A stretch of 64,000 nt of DNA from Shewanella cyperi (GCF_017354985.1 NZ_CP071501.1:515501-579500), one strand, 5' to 3'; positions 51,831-61,993 are shown, counted from the first letter of the stretch. The notes: a model not told the origin generated them from the letters alone. A program made the numbers and translations.

Positions 51831-52925
51831 TCAGCTTTGCAATATCTTCAGCGGCAGGCCCAATATATGATTGCCATCGCCCGTGCCGGCGAAGAACCAG
51901 ATGATGGCCACAAAAGCACCCAGGGTCAGCAGATACCATACAGCAGAAAAGATTTGTCCGTATCGGTCCAGCGGCAACAGATGACTCTGATGGCGGCTGC
52001 GCCATTCCAACATGATTTCGGCACAGCCGATCAGCAGCAGGAAGCCCAGCAGGCTCAACCCCAGTTTGTAGCTGATATAGACCCCAAAGATGGCGCCGCC
52101 CACACAAATAAGCAGACCTGTGATGCTGTTCATTGAGAAGCTGATGCTCTTGACCACATGGCCGCCGTCCAGGGGCAAAATGGGCAGCAGGTTGAACAGG
52201 TTCAACAGGGCGTTGAAGGCTGCCAGACCGGCGAACAGGGGATTGTCGGTCACCCACCAGACAAGCAGGCATGCCAGTGACATCAGTAACCCGAAGACGG
52301 GCCCCATGATGGCAATCACTACGTCCTGCCAGCGGGTATTGATCTTGTCATCGGTGAGGGCAACGCCGCCCATAAAGGGGATGAGGTAAAATCCCTTGGT
52401 CTTCATGCCGAAGTATTTCATCGCCCGCACATGGCCATACTCATGCACCACAAGACACAGGATCAGCGCCAGGGCAAACTGAAATGAAAACAGCCAGGAA
52501 TAGGCCGCCAGGCTGGCTCCGGCCAGGGCCACCTTGATCACCTTGGCACTTTTCAGCAGTTTAAACAGCAGTGAGCCCAAGCCCGCCAGGCTCAGCTTGC
52601 GCTCCTGGGGCCGGACTGTGCTGGGTTGCTGTCGCTCAAGATCCCTGGCGTTGCGTTTGCCCTGGCTGACCACTTCATCATCGATCAGCAAGCGGTAGTC
52701 CAAAGAGAAGGGTTGCCAGATCAGGTCGGTTTCCAGACGGATCTGCAATGGCAGTTCCGCGCTGGCGGACTGCAGTTGGAATTCATGTACTTTCAACCCC
52801 TGGTTGTCAGCGCTGGCTGACTTTTCCGATACCAGATGATTATTCCAGAAAAGTTGTTGCCAGCCAGCCAGCGATGCTTCCAGTCGCAGCGGCTTGCCAA
52901 GGCAGTCGATATTCAAGAGTTCCAA
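51831..52925 (-). CDS. M50 (site-2-protease-like) membrane metallopeptidase
   Basis: 364 residues. An N-terminal soluble region of about 130 residues precedes several transmembrane helices. The zinc motif is VVHEYGHVRA, followed by the PFMGGVAL loop and the second conserved motif LLPILPLDGGHV. Site-2 proteases cut within membranes and often release anti-sigma factors. The N-terminal extension is beta-rich (FSLDYRLLIDDEVV) and not a PDZ domain that I can recognise. Confidence 0.9.
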   Translation of the reverse strand: MELLNIDCLGKPLRLEASLAGWQQLFWNNHLVSEKSASADNQGLKVHEFQLQSASAELPLQIRLETDLIWQPFSLDYRLLIDDEVVSQGKRNARDLERQQPSTVRPQERKLSLAGLGSLLFKLLKSAKVIKVALAGASLAAYSWLFSFQFALALILCLVVHEYGHVRAMKYFGMKTKGFYLIPFMGGVALTDDKINTRWQDVVIAIMGPVFGLLMSLACLLVWWVTDNPLFAGLAAFNALLNLFNLLPILPLDGGHVVKSISFSMNSITGLLICVGGAIFGVYISYKLGLSLLGFLLLIGCAEIMLEWRSRHQSHLLPLDRYGQIFSAVWYLLTLGAFVAIIWFFAGTGDGNHILGLPLKILQS

Positions 52926-52982
52926 TGCGTTGTCCAGATGAAAAGAGAGTGGCGGCGATTTTACCCGGATTAGGTCCGGGGA

Positions 52983-53354
52983 TCAGCTATCGAGTGAACG
53001 GACCAGCTCAATGCCCTGGGCCACGGTAGTGAATCCCAGTTTGGCAATGCAGCATTGGCCTGCTGCCAGGGCATGGGCTTTGACCCAGGGCAGCAGCTCC
53101 AGCGGAGTCAGGGGAAAGGATTGTGGACTCAGGTTTGGCAAGTGTGCGACCGGGCTGTCTTGCTGGGCCTCCGGTGCACTTATTCGATACTGTTGGCCGT
53201 CACTGTCCGCCAGACAGTCTCCTTCCTGAAAGCTGTGTTGATACAGGCAGGCAATTTCCAGCCAGTCCCGGGGGGATTCCAGGAGCAGCAGCTCATCGCT
53301 GTTGACCAGCTTAATGATGGCTGGCCAGTGAATGTCATTAATAATGCTTTTCAT
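52983..53354 (-). CDS. Small Shewanella-type protein, probably DUF4144 family
   Basis: 123 residues from the ATG complement at 53352-53354 (MKSIINDIHWPAIIKL). WPAIIKLVNSDELLLLES and DWLEIACLYQHSFQEGDCLADSDG match what I recall of DUF4144, whose role is unknown. There is no signal peptide. It starts 13 bp after the FapA-like gene and is probably co-transcribed. Confidence 0.75.
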   Translation of the reverse strand: MKSIINDIHWPAIIKLVNSDELLLLESPRDWLEIACLYQHSFQEGDCLADSDGQQYRISAPEAQQDSPVAHLPNLSPQSFPLTPLELLPWVKAHALAAGQCCIAKLGFTTVAQGIELVRSLDS

Positions 53355-53367
53355 CTGTGACTCGCCA

Positions 53368-55038
53368 TTAACCCCGGGCGCTGTAATCAAAATTGATTTC
53401 CTGCCCCTGATTGCTGACGATACAGGGGCCATGTTCCCTTTGGGTGCGATTGAAGGCATTGCCTATATGTATTTCCACGTTACCGAAGATGTGTTTGTGG
53501 GCTTCAATTCGGTAGTGGTTGAAATAGTTGTCTGCTTCAATACGCAGATGTTCAAATTCCAACTCTTCCCGGTTGCGCTCTTCCTGGATGCGGTTTTTCT
53601 CTTCAAGCATCATCTGCACCTGTTCGAGCATCACAGGATCGTTTTGCCACTCTGATTTTGGCGGCAGCTTGCGCAATCGGCCCTCTATGTCCAGGCTGGC
53701 GACCACCAGGGCTTTGACACTTTCATCCAGTTGCTTGAGTTCTTGCCTCAAATCGCCATGTTTCATGGCACAGTAGAGTTCGGTTCGGGTGCCCGCCGTT
53801 GCGCCTATCACCACGGCTTTGATCCCCTGATCTGCCTGAACCACGCCGCCGACCAAGTCGCCTCTGCGGCCCGTGGCGTCGCTGACCGTCAGGCAGCCGT
53901 GGGTGATGCTGTGACTATGGAGCAATTGTTTGGTCACCAGGATATTGCCCTCGGCCTCAAGCTGGGAATATTGCACAAACTGCGCGCAGATCTGCCCCTT
54001 GGCCTTGATTTGGGTCGAGAGTTTATTGCCGCCCAATTGCCTGCCAATGACCCCCTTGCTGACGATAACGTCGCCTTCGGCCTCCAGTATGGCTGAGTCA
54101 ACGAACCCCATTACCGTGATATCACCTGTGGCCTTGACATGCATGCCCTCACAGACATCGCCGCTCACCAGCACCGAGCCCTTGAAGTTCACATGGCCAT
54201 ATTTGACATCGACGTTTTTAATTTGCAGTACATCGTCAACCTGCATGCCACTGCGGGTTTCTACCGGCTGACCGGCCACCAGGGCGATAAGTTTGTTGGG
54301 ATCCTTGGGGGAGAAATCACAGCCATTGCCCGGGGTCATGGTGACATCTTTACCTGGCTTGGGTTCCAGTGGCTGTCCCGTGACTGTGTAGCCGGCGGTT
54401 CCCTCTGTGGCCGGGATCTTGACCATGAGAACGTCGTTGGGACGCACCATGATGACGGCACCCAGATCGCGCATATCCACTGTACCATCATCCCTTTCCT
54501 GGGGTTGCAGCAGACGCTCACGGGCCAGGGGGACCTTGCGATCCAGTCGGGCATTGACGCCGTTGATCGCTTCCTTGCCGTTGGCAATGATCTGGCGGCA
54601 TTGTTCGCCCGGTGCCAGGGTTGGTAATTGGCGGAGCAGCAGCTCGATGCGCTGTTTGCTCAGGCCCATGGCCACGCCGTCGGTCTTGAGTGCCTTGAGA
54701 ATGTCCTGCAAGGTCACTTGTTTACCACCCCAGGCCGAGGTGATGATCATCTCGGCCTGCATGTGATCGTCACTGATCACAATTTCGATCTGGCCGTCGC
54801 GCCGTTCGGCAACGGCAAAAAACTGTTCGAACTTGCCATCTTCGGTGCCGCAAAGCTTATTGGTTTGGAGGACGGCTTTTTGGATTACAGGTTCCAGGGG
54901 GCAGAAAGAAGAAAATTCGGGAAGGTGGAGCAAATGAACCAGATCATCCCGACTGATGGGGCCGTTGTTATTGGGGATCAGCCTCAGCTCGACTTTGTTT
55001 CCATCACTACTGAGTTCGAACAGTTCTGGCGCCAGCAT
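53368..55038 (-). CDS. FapA-like (DUF342) protein
   Basis: 556 residues from the ATG complement at 55036-55038. The family features are an N-terminal region, a central right-handed repeat part (VLVSGDVCEGMHVKATGDITVMGFVDSAILEAEGDVIVSKGVIG) with regularly spaced Gly, and a C-terminal coiled coil (about 490-520: VQMMLEEKNRIQEERNREELE). FapA proteins affect polar flagellum assembly in Vibrio and Shewanella relatives. No flagellar genes are in this window. The 254-bp gap upstream (55039-55292) shows no gene. Confidence 0.85.
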   Translation of the reverse strand: MLAPELFELSSDGNKVELRLIPNNNGPISRDDLVHLLHLPEFSSFCPLEPVIQKAVLQTNKLCGTEDGKFEQFFAVAERRDGQIEIVISDDHMQAEMIITSAWGGKQVTLQDILKALKTDGVAMGLSKQRIELLLRQLPTLAPGEQCRQIIANGKEAINGVNARLDRKVPLARERLLQPQERDDGTVDMRDLGAVIMVRPNDVLMVKIPATEGTAGYTVTGQPLEPKPGKDVTMTPGNGCDFSPKDPNKLIALVAGQPVETRSGMQVDDVLQIKNVDVKYGHVNFKGSVLVSGDVCEGMHVKATGDITVMGFVDSAILEAEGDVIVSKGVIGRQLGGNKLSTQIKAKGQICAQFVQYSQLEAEGNILVTKQLLHSHSITHGCLTVSDATGRRGDLVGGVVQADQGIKAVVIGATAGTRTELYCAMKHGDLRQELKQLDESVKALVVASLDIEGRLRKLPPKSEWQNDPVMLEQVQMMLEEKNRIQEERNREELEFEHLRIEADNYFNHYRIEAHKHIFGNVEIHIGNAFNRTQREHGPCIVSNQGQEINFDYSARG

Positions 55039-55292
55039 AGTTTTCCCTGTCTTGTTGTTATATTTCTTCGCAACTGAAACCCAAGCGAGTATTTCGGGCA
55101 TAGTCGAATAGAAATTAGCCGACTGTAATTGGCCCTGAACCTGGTTTGGTAACAGGAGTATAACAAGATAAACTTTGTACAAAAAAGCCTTAAATGGTCA
55201 ATTCAGTTGCTTTATCTGCACTTCAAATGCACAAACTAACGTACAGCCTTATTTGGGACCAGTATGAAACTCAAATATGTCGTCGCCATTGG

Positions 55293-56324
55293 CTATTTGC
55301 CGCATCTGTGATGGTAAACCTTGTATTTGTTGTTTTCGGCCAACACCTGCACCTTGCCAAATACGTTGGCAATGGTATCGGCATAGGGCAGATGACGGTT
55401 GGCGACAATGTGCCACTGTCCGTTGTCGCTCAATTTGGCGGCGCTGTGCTCCACAAAGCGGGTGGCGATATCGGTCGTGCTCTTTAGTCCATCGTGGAAC
55501 GGGGGATTGGAGATGATGGCGTCGTAGCGGCCTTCGGTCTGTGCCAGGCCATCCGATGGGTATATTTTGGCTTGCATGCCATTGGCCGCCATGGTGCGCT
55601 GGCAGGAGAGCAGTGCCATGGCATTGATATCCACGCATTCCAGCGTCAGTTCCGGCTGCTGCTTCAGCAGGGCCGCGGCAATAACGCCCGCGCCGCAGCC
55701 AAAGTCCAGCACCCGTCCGTGCAACCTTGGCAGGTGGTCAAGCAAGAGTGCCGTTCCCTCATCCAGGCGCCGATCGCTGAAAACGCCGACCGCATTACAG
55801 ATCACCAGCTCACCTGCCGGCGTTGGCAAACTGTACTGCTGGATCCAGCTATCCAGGTTCCAGGCCGGAGCCTGCTCCTCCAATTGGCTCAAATACAAAA
55901 GACAATGGCGGGCATTGTCCAGCTTATGTGCCTGCCCAAAGCAGCCGGGCAAGAGTTTATCAAGGGACTTGATGCCGCCCTTGTTTTCTCCGCACACCAA
56001 CAGCTGCCCGCCGGCCTTCAGATATTGGGCCGCCAAATTAAACAGGTAAGGTGCCAAGGACTTGGCCTTGGGAAAGAAAACTACTACCGAGTCGAAGCTG
56101 TCTTGGGCTTGCAGTTCGTGGCCAAACTCGACCTTGAGTCCGGGGCGACCGTGGCAGACCAATTGATTGAAGTGGTTGAAATCCAGCGCTAATGCGGTCA
56201 CTTCGGTCGCAGTCCCCAGCAATTCGCTGCCTAAGGTATCGGCCTCGATATTGAGCAGTAACACCTTGTGGTTGGCGAGCAGTTCGATATTTCTAACGAT
56301 AAGTTGTGATGGATTGGTCAGCAA
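55293..56324 (-). CDS. rsmC: 16S rRNA m2G1207 methyltransferase RsmC
   Basis: 343 residues. An N-terminal degenerate methyltransferase-like half (about 1-165) is followed by the catalytic half with SAM motif [13 protein letters not shown] and the active-site NPPFHDG. This two-domain layout and length are those of RsmC, which methylates G1207 of 16S rRNA. Monocistronic, convergent with nothing, divergent from 56499. Confidence 0.95.
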   Translation of the reverse strand: MLTNPSQLIVRNIELLANHKVLLLNIEADTLGSELLGTATEVTALALDFNHFNQLVCHGRPGLKVEFGHELQAQDSFDSVVVFFPKAKSLAPYLFNLAAQYLKAGGQLLVCGENKGGIKSLDKLLPGCFGQAHKLDNARHCLLYLSQLEEQAPAWNLDSWIQQYSLPTPAGELVICNAVGVFSDRRLDEGTALLLDHLPRLHGRVLDFGCGAGVIAAALLKQQPELTLECVDINAMALLSCQRTMAANGMQAKIYPSDGLAQTEGRYDAIISNPPFHDGLKSTTDIATRFVEHSAAKLSDNGQWHIVANRHLPYADTIANVFGKVQVLAENNKYKVYHHRCGK

Positions 56325-56468
56325 GGCGTCGCACTTGGGCTGTGAATTTGGGCCGATTATAACGCAAGGACCGACATATCTTCAGCCAAATTCCTGTGCA
56401 GTGCCGTACATCCTTGCCTAAGCTTTTATTCATTAAGGCTGTTTTACCGGATTCAGGATCAAGTCGCA

Positions 56469-56482
56469 GGCGCCCGGGCGCC
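56469..56482. promoter_or_regulatory. Perfect 14-bp palindrome upstream of the PstS-like gene
   Basis: GGCGCCCGGGCGCC, self-complementary, 17 bp before the start codon and just ahead of the CGGAGAG ribosome site. It could mask the leader as a hairpin or be an operator. Confidence 0.35.
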
Positions 56483-56498
56483 AATACGGAGAGTTTAG

Positions 56499-56897
56499 AT
56501 GCGCTGGAAAATAACAGGGATGTTATGCCTGTGCCTGTTGTCCTCACCCGCCTTGAGTGAGGTGATTTTCAACGCATCAGTCGCTGAAGCCGGATTGGAT
56601 GCGGCGGAGCTGAGGTTGATATTCAGTCGGCAGCGATTGTTCTGGACCAATGGTCAGGCGATAAGGGTATTTATTCTGCCGCCGGATTCCGAAGACCACA
56701 GGCAGTTTTGCCAAAACTCATTGGATGTTCTTCCTTATATGCTGCAACGCAATTGGGACAGGGCGGTCTATTCCGGCATGGCCGACAGGCCCGAAATTGT
56801 CAGTTCGATTGCCGAAATGCGCAGAAAGGTATTCAGCACCGCCGGTGCAGTGGGGTATGTGCCGGATGAAATAAGTGCTACAGGGAGTAGCGAATGA
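56499..56897 (+). CDS. PstS-like periplasmic ligand-binding domain protein (short)
   Basis: 132 residues with a signal peptide (ALS-EVI). It has the short PBP-like pattern LRLIFSRQRLFWTNGQAIRVFILP, a mid helix and ending EMRRKVFSTAGAVGYVPD, as in half-length phosphate-binding homologues. It is followed, with 4-bp overlap, by a porin and then a GGDEF-EAL protein. The trio looks like a sensor arrangement in which this protein may bind a ligand for the membrane enzyme. No transporter genes accompany it. Confidence 0.82.
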   Translation: MRWKITGMLCLCLLSSPALSEVIFNASVAEAGLDAAELRLIFSRQRLFWTNGQAIRVFILPPDSEDHRQFCQNSLDVLPYMLQRNWDRAVYSGMADRPEIVSSIAEMRRKVFSTAGAVGYVPDEISATGSSE

Positions 56898-58045
56898 GAT
56901 ATATCAGGGGATTTGTATTGGTGACGGGAATGCTGTCTTCCCTGGCTTTGGCTCAGGATTGGCAGTGGAACGGTTTCATCAGTCAGGGGCTGGTCGGTGT
57001 TGATGGCAGTCATTTTTTCACCGATGACGATACCAGTCTCGAGCTGACCGAAGCGACATTGATGTCCTCCTGGAGACCGGCTGAGCACTGGCGATTGGCT
57101 GGAGCCCTGAACTACAGACAAAGAGGCAATCTCATCGACGAAGCTTGGCAGACGGATTACCTGTTTGTTGAGTACCTCCATTTTCTGGCGTCGGGCCACA
57201 TGGGCGCGCGTCTGGGCCGGGTCAAGAATGAAGTGGGCCTCTATTCCAGTACCCGGGATGTGCCCTTCAGTCGCCCCGGGATCATCATGCCGCAATCCAT
57301 TTATTCCGATTACTATCGTGATGCCCAGTTGCATATAGATGGCCTGGATATTTTCGGCCAATATCACTTGGAAGACGGTCAATTGAATTGGCACCTAACG
57401 GGAGGCAGCGCCGATGCCACCAAGGATTTGACCCGTAATGTCAATGGCACCCTGGCATATGGCCAATATCATTCCGATGCGTTCGTGTCCCTGGACCTGG
57501 ACCTGCAGTATCAGGATTGGACCCTGGGTGCCACCTTGTTTCATGTGGGGCTGGGATTTGAAACCGAACCCAAAACCTTCGAGAGCCACGTGGATCTGCG
57601 GGCTCTGGTGCTGTCGGCCCAATACCGGGCAGGCCCGCTGGAGCTGACCGCCGAATTCATGCAGGGCAATCGCTATCTCAAGGGGATTTTTTCATCCGGG
57701 GGGGAGCAGCGAGAGCCTTATCGGGGTTATTACCTCGACCTTCACAGCCGCTTCGCCTCACCGGTTAACGTTTTTGCCCGCTTCGACCACATGATTAACA
57801 ATCTGGATGACCGCAACGGAGTCAGGCTGGAGCGCGCGACCGGGATCCCAGCCCATTATGGTTACAGCAAGGACTGGGTCGCCGGAGTGCAGTGGCAACT
57901 GGCAGACAACTGGCTGTTGGTTGCCGAACATCATTGGATAGAAGGGGCTGCCTGGGTGCCACCGGTTATATTTCCTCAACCTTTAACTCAGGATAAATAC
58001 TGGTCGATCTTTGCCCTGCAACTCTCTTATCGGATGCAGTGGTGA
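56894..58045 (+). CDS. Outer-membrane porin-like beta-barrel
   Basis: 383 residues with a signal peptide (ALA-QDW). Alternating strands with aromatic belts (for example WRLAGALNYRQRG, FVEYLHFLASGHMGARLGRV) end in a C-terminal strand IFALQLSYRMQW, a BAM signal. There are no heme or lipid motifs. Its start overlaps the PstS-like gene and its end lies 4 bp before the c-di-GMP enzyme. Confidence 0.82.
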   Translation: MRYIRGFVLVTGMLSSLALAQDWQWNGFISQGLVGVDGSHFFTDDDTSLELTEATLMSSWRPAEHWRLAGALNYRQRGNLIDEAWQTDYLFVEYLHFLASGHMGARLGRVKNEVGLYSSTRDVPFSRPGIIMPQSIYSDYYRDAQLHIDGLDIFGQYHLEDGQLNWHLTGGSADATKDLTRNVNGTLAYGQYHSDAFVSLDLDLQYQDWTLGATLFHVGLGFETEPKTFESHVDLRALVLSAQYRAGPLELTAEFMQGNRYLKGIFSSGGEQREPYRGYYLDLHSRFASPVNVFARFDHMINNLDDRNGVRLERATGIPAHYGYSKDWVAGVQWQLADNWLLVAEHHWIEGAAWVPPVIFPQPLTQDKYWSIFALQLSYRMQW

Positions 58046-58049
58046 GCCT

Positions 58050-60500
58050 ATGGCGGAAGTCAGACCTTTTCTCAGTCTGAAATGGAAACTGCTGCTGAGC
58101 GTATTGTCGCTGATGACAGTGCTTACCCTGTCATTGGGATGGTTTGCTTCCCGGGAACTGTCGCAACAGCAGGGATTTTTGCTTGAGTCACAGCAAAATG
58201 GTCTGCAGCAAAATCTCAATAATGTCATACACCAGGCGGTGGACCATGCCGTCGACTCGGTGCAGCAATTGGTCATCCTCTATGAACAGAATGAAGCTAT
58301 TGCCGACATGGAGACCCATTGGGCTGACGTTCAATTGCGCTGGGGTATCAGTGCCTTGGGTATTCTTGGGCGCGCAGGTGAGCCTTCCTATTTTCTGGGG
58401 GCTGCGCCCGGTGCCAGTGAAAAGGCCTGGTTTGAGCGTTGGTCCAGGGCCTCTGTGCCTGTATGGCGTATTCATTGTAACAGTCGCTGCCTGTTGCAGG
58501 TACAGGTGCCGATACTGCTGAATAAACAGCAGGTGTATTTCTTTATTGAATCTGAATTGACCTCCATTTTGGCGAACTTCCGCTCCCAGGAATCCTTTGA
58601 GTTGGCCGTGCTCGGCAGCCATTCGGAACATCCCATAGCCAATGCTTATTGGGGCCGACAACTGCACAGCATCAGCAACCGTTCCCGCAGTGAACCCCTG
58701 TTGCGCCAGGCCGCGGCCAATTGGCGCTGGGATGAGATAGTGGCAGGCAACAGTCTGTATCAGATAGGGGATGCTCCCTATGCCATCTGGCGCTTTCCTC
58801 TGGATCAATCCGTCGATGGCCCCGCCTTGCTGGTGATCTCCAATCTGGTGGAATGGCACCAGCTGCTCAAACAGTTTCAGCAAAGTATGCTGGGGTTGCT
58901 GTTGATATCCTTGCTGTTGACTGCGTTGTTGCTGTCAATGTTCGCCTGGTCGCCCATTGCCAGGTTGGAAGGGCATGTGAAGGCCTTGCCGCTGCTGGCG
59001 GAACGACGCTTTGATGAGGTCAGGCACCGCCTCAAACCCATGCACAATTGGTGGCAGGATGAGGTGGACCTGCTCAATGGCGCCACCCTGGGATTGACCG
59101 ACAGGCTTCAGTCCCTGGAGCAGGATATCAGTGATTACACCCGGGAACTGCAGCGTCTGGCCATGCTTGATGGCCTTACCGGATTACCCAATAAGGCCAT
59201 GCTGCTCCACGAGCTGAACAAGGCCATTGCCTGTATGGGGCGGCAGCAGGACAGGGTGGCCTTACTGTTTCTGGATTTGGATGAGTTTAAAAGGGTCAAT
59301 GATGCTTTGGGCCATGATCAGGGCGATGAATTACTGAAGATCATTGCCGAGCGCTTAACCAACAGTGTGCGGGCCATGGACACGGTATTCCGCCAGGGGG
59401 GCGATGAGTTCCTGATCCTGCTGCGTGGTATAGGTGAAGAGGCCGATGTCCGGCGGGTGATCCACAAGATTTTTGCCGGTTTACAGCAACCCGTGGTGCT
59501 GGGAAATCACAAGCTTATTATCACCACCAGCATTGGGGTCGCTTTCTGTCATTCGCCCTCGCTGCGGGCCGAAGAGTTGATTAAGCATGCGGATCTTGCC
59601 ATGTACCAGGCCAAGGCCGCCGGTCGCAGCAATTTCCGCATTTTCAACGAAGATATGCTGTTGCAGGCCAATAATCGCCTGATGATAGAGCAGGACATTG
59701 GCTCCGCCATCGCAGAACATCAGCTGCGCCTGTTTTTGCAACCCATAGTCAGCATTGCCGATGGCAAGCTCAAGGGCTTTGAAGCCTTGTTGCGTTGGTT
59801 TCACCCCAAACGTGGCCTGATCATGCCGGCGAACTTTATTCCCGATATTGAAAACAGTGATGCCATTATTCAGGTGGGGAACTATGTGCTGGCGGAGGCC
59901 GTGCAACTGCTGCAGCGCCTTAAGCACAAGGACTGGGGCGAACTGTATATTGCCGTTAACCTGTCAGCACGCCATTATCTGGCTCCGGGTCTGGCGGAGT
60001 ACATTCGTTCGCTTTTGCTCGGCAATGGCATAAGTGCAAAGGGGTTATTGTTGGAGGTCACAGAGGAGAGCGTGATTGAACAGGTAGACAAGGCCATGGA
60101 AGTCATGGCCGAGCTCAAGGCCTTGGGAGTGAGAATTGCCATCGATGATTTCGGCACCGGCTATTCGTCCCTGAGCTATCTGAAGCAACTGCCCTTTGAT
60201 GTGCTGAAGATAGATCGCTGTTTTACGTCGGGCATTCAGGAGAATGACGCAGATACCCACATAGTCACCACTGTGATTGATTTGGCCCATAACCTTGGGC
60301 GCACCGTGGTGGCTGAAGGTGTCGAAAGTGAGCTGCAATACGAGTTTCTGGCGACCGCGGGCTGCGAGCTGGCCCAGGGATTCCTGCTGGCCAAGCCCAT
60401 GGATGAGCACAGAATCATGTCTGTGCTCGACTCCATTCACGACAGCCGCCGCTGGCCAAGGGAAGATATGCCAAGCCTGCTGGCCAAGCTGGGCACCTAG
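58050..60500 (+). CDS. Membrane GGDEF-EAL dual-domain c-di-GMP enzyme
   Basis: 816 residues from the ATG at 58050. TM1 at about 13-33 is followed by a periplasmic sensor domain to about 280 and TM2 near 285-305, then a GGDEF domain with intact FRQGGDEFLILL and an EAL domain with FEALLRW, TEESVIEQ and DDFGTGYSSL, both apparently complete. It may synthesise or degrade c-di-GMP depending on signal. Operonic with a PstS-like protein and a porin. Confidence 0.92.
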   Translation: MAEVRPFLSLKWKLLLSVLSLMTVLTLSLGWFASRELSQQQGFLLESQQNGLQQNLNNVIHQAVDHAVDSVQQLVILYEQNEAIADMETHWADVQLRWGISALGILGRAGEPSYFLGAAPGASEKAWFERWSRASVPVWRIHCNSRCLLQVQVPILLNKQQVYFFIESELTSILANFRSQESFELAVLGSHSEHPIANAYWGRQLHSISNRSRSEPLLRQAAANWRWDEIVAGNSLYQIGDAPYAIWRFPLDQSVDGPALLVISNLVEWHQLLKQFQQSMLGLLLISLLLTALLLSMFAWSPIARLEGHVKALPLLAERRFDEVRHRLKPMHNWWQDEVDLLNGATLGLTDRLQSLEQDISDYTRELQRLAMLDGLTGLPNKAMLLHELNKAIACMGRQQDRVALLFLDLDEFKRVNDALGHDQGDELLKIIAERLTNSVRAMDTVFRQGGDEFLILLRGIGEEADVRRVIHKIFAGLQQPVVLGNHKLIITTSIGVAFCHSPSLRAEELIKHADLAMYQAKAAGRSNFRIFNEDMLLQANNRLMIEQDIGSAIAEHQLRLFLQPIVSIADGKLKGFEALLRWFHPKRGLIMPANFIPDIENSDAIIQVGNYVLAEAVQLLQRLKHKDWGELYIAVNLSARHYLAPGLAEYIRSLLLGNGISAKGLLLEVTEESVIEQVDKAMEVMAELKALGVRIAIDDFGTGYSSLSYLKQLPFDVLKIDRCFTSGIQENDADTHIVTTVIDLAHNLGRTVVAEGVESELQYEFLATAGCELAQGFLLAKPMDEHRIMSVLDSIHDSRRWPREDMPSLLAKLGT

Positions 60501-60510
60501 CAGCGCCTTG

Positions 60511-60538
60511 TCAGCCTTGGTATAGCTTCCAAGGCTGA
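60511..60538. terminator. Perfect 10-bp stem-loop after the GGDEF-EAL gene
   Basis: TCAGCCTTGG / CCAAGGCTGA with an 8-base loop, 11 bp past the stop. No T-run follows, so termination strength is doubtful. Confidence 0.5.
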
Positions 60539-60546
60539 TCCCAGGT

Positions 60547-60615
60547 GTTGCTGCTTAAAGGGCTGTTGCTTAAAGGGTTGTTAGTCAAGGGGCCGTTAGT
60601 CAAAGAACCGTTAAT
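60547..60615. repeat. Short degenerate tandem repeats at the 3' end of the alkaline phosphatase gene
   Basis: Four to five units of about 15 bp resembling GGGCTGTTGCTTAAA / GGTTGTTAGTCAAG lie just downstream of, and touching, the end of the phosphatase gene on the minus strand. Probably slippage-derived. Confidence 0.5.
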
Positions 60616-61993
60616 TGGTGACGACTTGCTCTTTAAGTGGCTGAGCCTCGGCCTGGGGTTCGTTTTTCGCGTCTGGAGTGGTGGCCACAGATTTTTTGGC
60701 CTCCCTGGGCAACAGACTCATCAGCTTCTGGGCTATGTCGGTATTGTCCTGATGGCCATTGAACAGACTTGAGGCAGGACCGGCGGCAAAAACCTGCACA
60801 TCCACACCTGTATGCCCCCCGGTGGTCCAGCCGGTGTTGGAGCGTACATCTATCAGACGCTTGATGGCGCTTTCCAGTACATCCTTACCCTGCATTCTGG
60901 CTTTGGCCAGCTCAGCGTACTCATCGGCTGAGGGGGCAAAGGCCAGTTGCTGGGCCAGGGGCTGTTGCCAATCCTCATTGGCAAGGGCCATGGTGGCCAT
61001 GGTTTCCGGACTGGCATTCAGAGTGCGCAGTACTTCCGGAGTCCACTTGTATTCGCCCGCAGCACCTATGGACATACCACCTGTGTTGTGATCGGCTGTG
61101 ACCACCATCAGGGTATCACCATGGCTGCGGACATACTGTTCCACCACTTCAATGGCATTGGCGAATTCGTTCATTTCTCCCATGGCGGCCGCAATGTCAT
61201 TGCCATGGCCGGCCCAGTCGATAAGGCTGCCTTCCACCAGCAAGACAAACCCTTGCTCCTGGGCGGACAACAACTCCAGCGCCTTGGCCGTTAGCTTGCT
61301 CAGTTTGTGGGCCTGCGGTTCATCCATGGCCCAGGGCAGTTGCACGTCGGCAAACAGCCCCAGCACCTTGCCACTGCTGATGCCATCCAGCTGGTCAAAC
61401 TCGCTTAGGGTTTGGTAACCCTTGTCGCGAAAACGGGCGAGCAGCGCGTCGGGGAAGTAGCGTTGGCCGCCTCCGAGCAACACCTGGGCATCGCTGTCCA
61501 GATAGCTCTCGGCTATGGCGTCGTAGTTGCGGCGGCTGTCGTTGTGGGACAGGAAGGCCGCGGGGGTGGCATGGTTAATCTGACAGCTGACGGCGATGCC
61601 TGTGGCCAGGCCGGCGCCCCTGGCGAGCTCCATCAGCGTGGTCAGTGGTTTGTGTTCTGTGTCGACGGCGATGGCACCGTTATAACTTTTGTAGCCGGTG
61701 GACAGGGCGGTGGCGGCCGCCGCTGAGTCGGTCACGTAGCCACTTTCCCTTGCCGGATAGGTGCTGGCCATCCCGACCAGCAGGCGGTCAAACACGGTTT
61801 GCTCTATCTCTTCGGTTTCTGGGTTGTCCTTGAAATAGCGGTAGGCGCTGGTGTAGGCGGGGCCCATGCCGTCGCCAATCATGATCACCAGATTTTTGGG
61901 CTTGGTATTGGTCTTGACCAGGGCGTTGCCATCGGCGGCCATGGCACACAGTGGCAGGCACAGCAGCAGGGCTGAAAGGTGACGCAATGACAT
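60611..61993 (-). CDS. phoA: Alkaline phosphatase (PhoA-type)
   Basis: 460 residues with a signal peptide (AMA-ADG). The metal-binding IGDGMG has D41. The nucleophile is S90 in VTDSAAAATALSTG. VTADHNTGG and GGHTGVDV carry further metal His/Asp. It hydrolyses phosphate monoesters in the periplasm. A charged, low-complexity C-terminal tail (about 430-460) ends next to the degenerate repeat at 60547-60615. It lies 35 bp after gshB on the same strand. Confidence 0.93.
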   Translation of the reverse strand: MSLRHLSALLLCLPLCAMAADGNALVKTNTKPKNLVIMIGDGMGPAYTSAYRYFKDNPETEEIEQTVFDRLLVGMASTYPARESGYVTDSAAAATALSTGYKSYNGAIAVDTEHKPLTTLMELARGAGLATGIAVSCQINHATPAAFLSHNDSRRNYDAIAESYLDSDAQVLLGGGQRYFPDALLARFRDKGYQTLSEFDQLDGISSGKVLGLFADVQLPWAMDEPQAHKLSKLTAKALELLSAQEQGFVLLVEGSLIDWAGHGNDIAAAMGEMNEFANAIEVVEQYVRSHGDTLMVVTADHNTGGMSIGAAGEYKWTPEVLRTLNASPETMATMALANEDWQQPLAQQLAFAPSADEYAELAKARMQGKDVLESAIKRLIDVRSNTGWTTGGHTGVDVQVFAAGPASSLFNGHQDNTDIAQKLMSLLPREAKKSVATTPDAKNEPQAEAQPLKEQVVTN

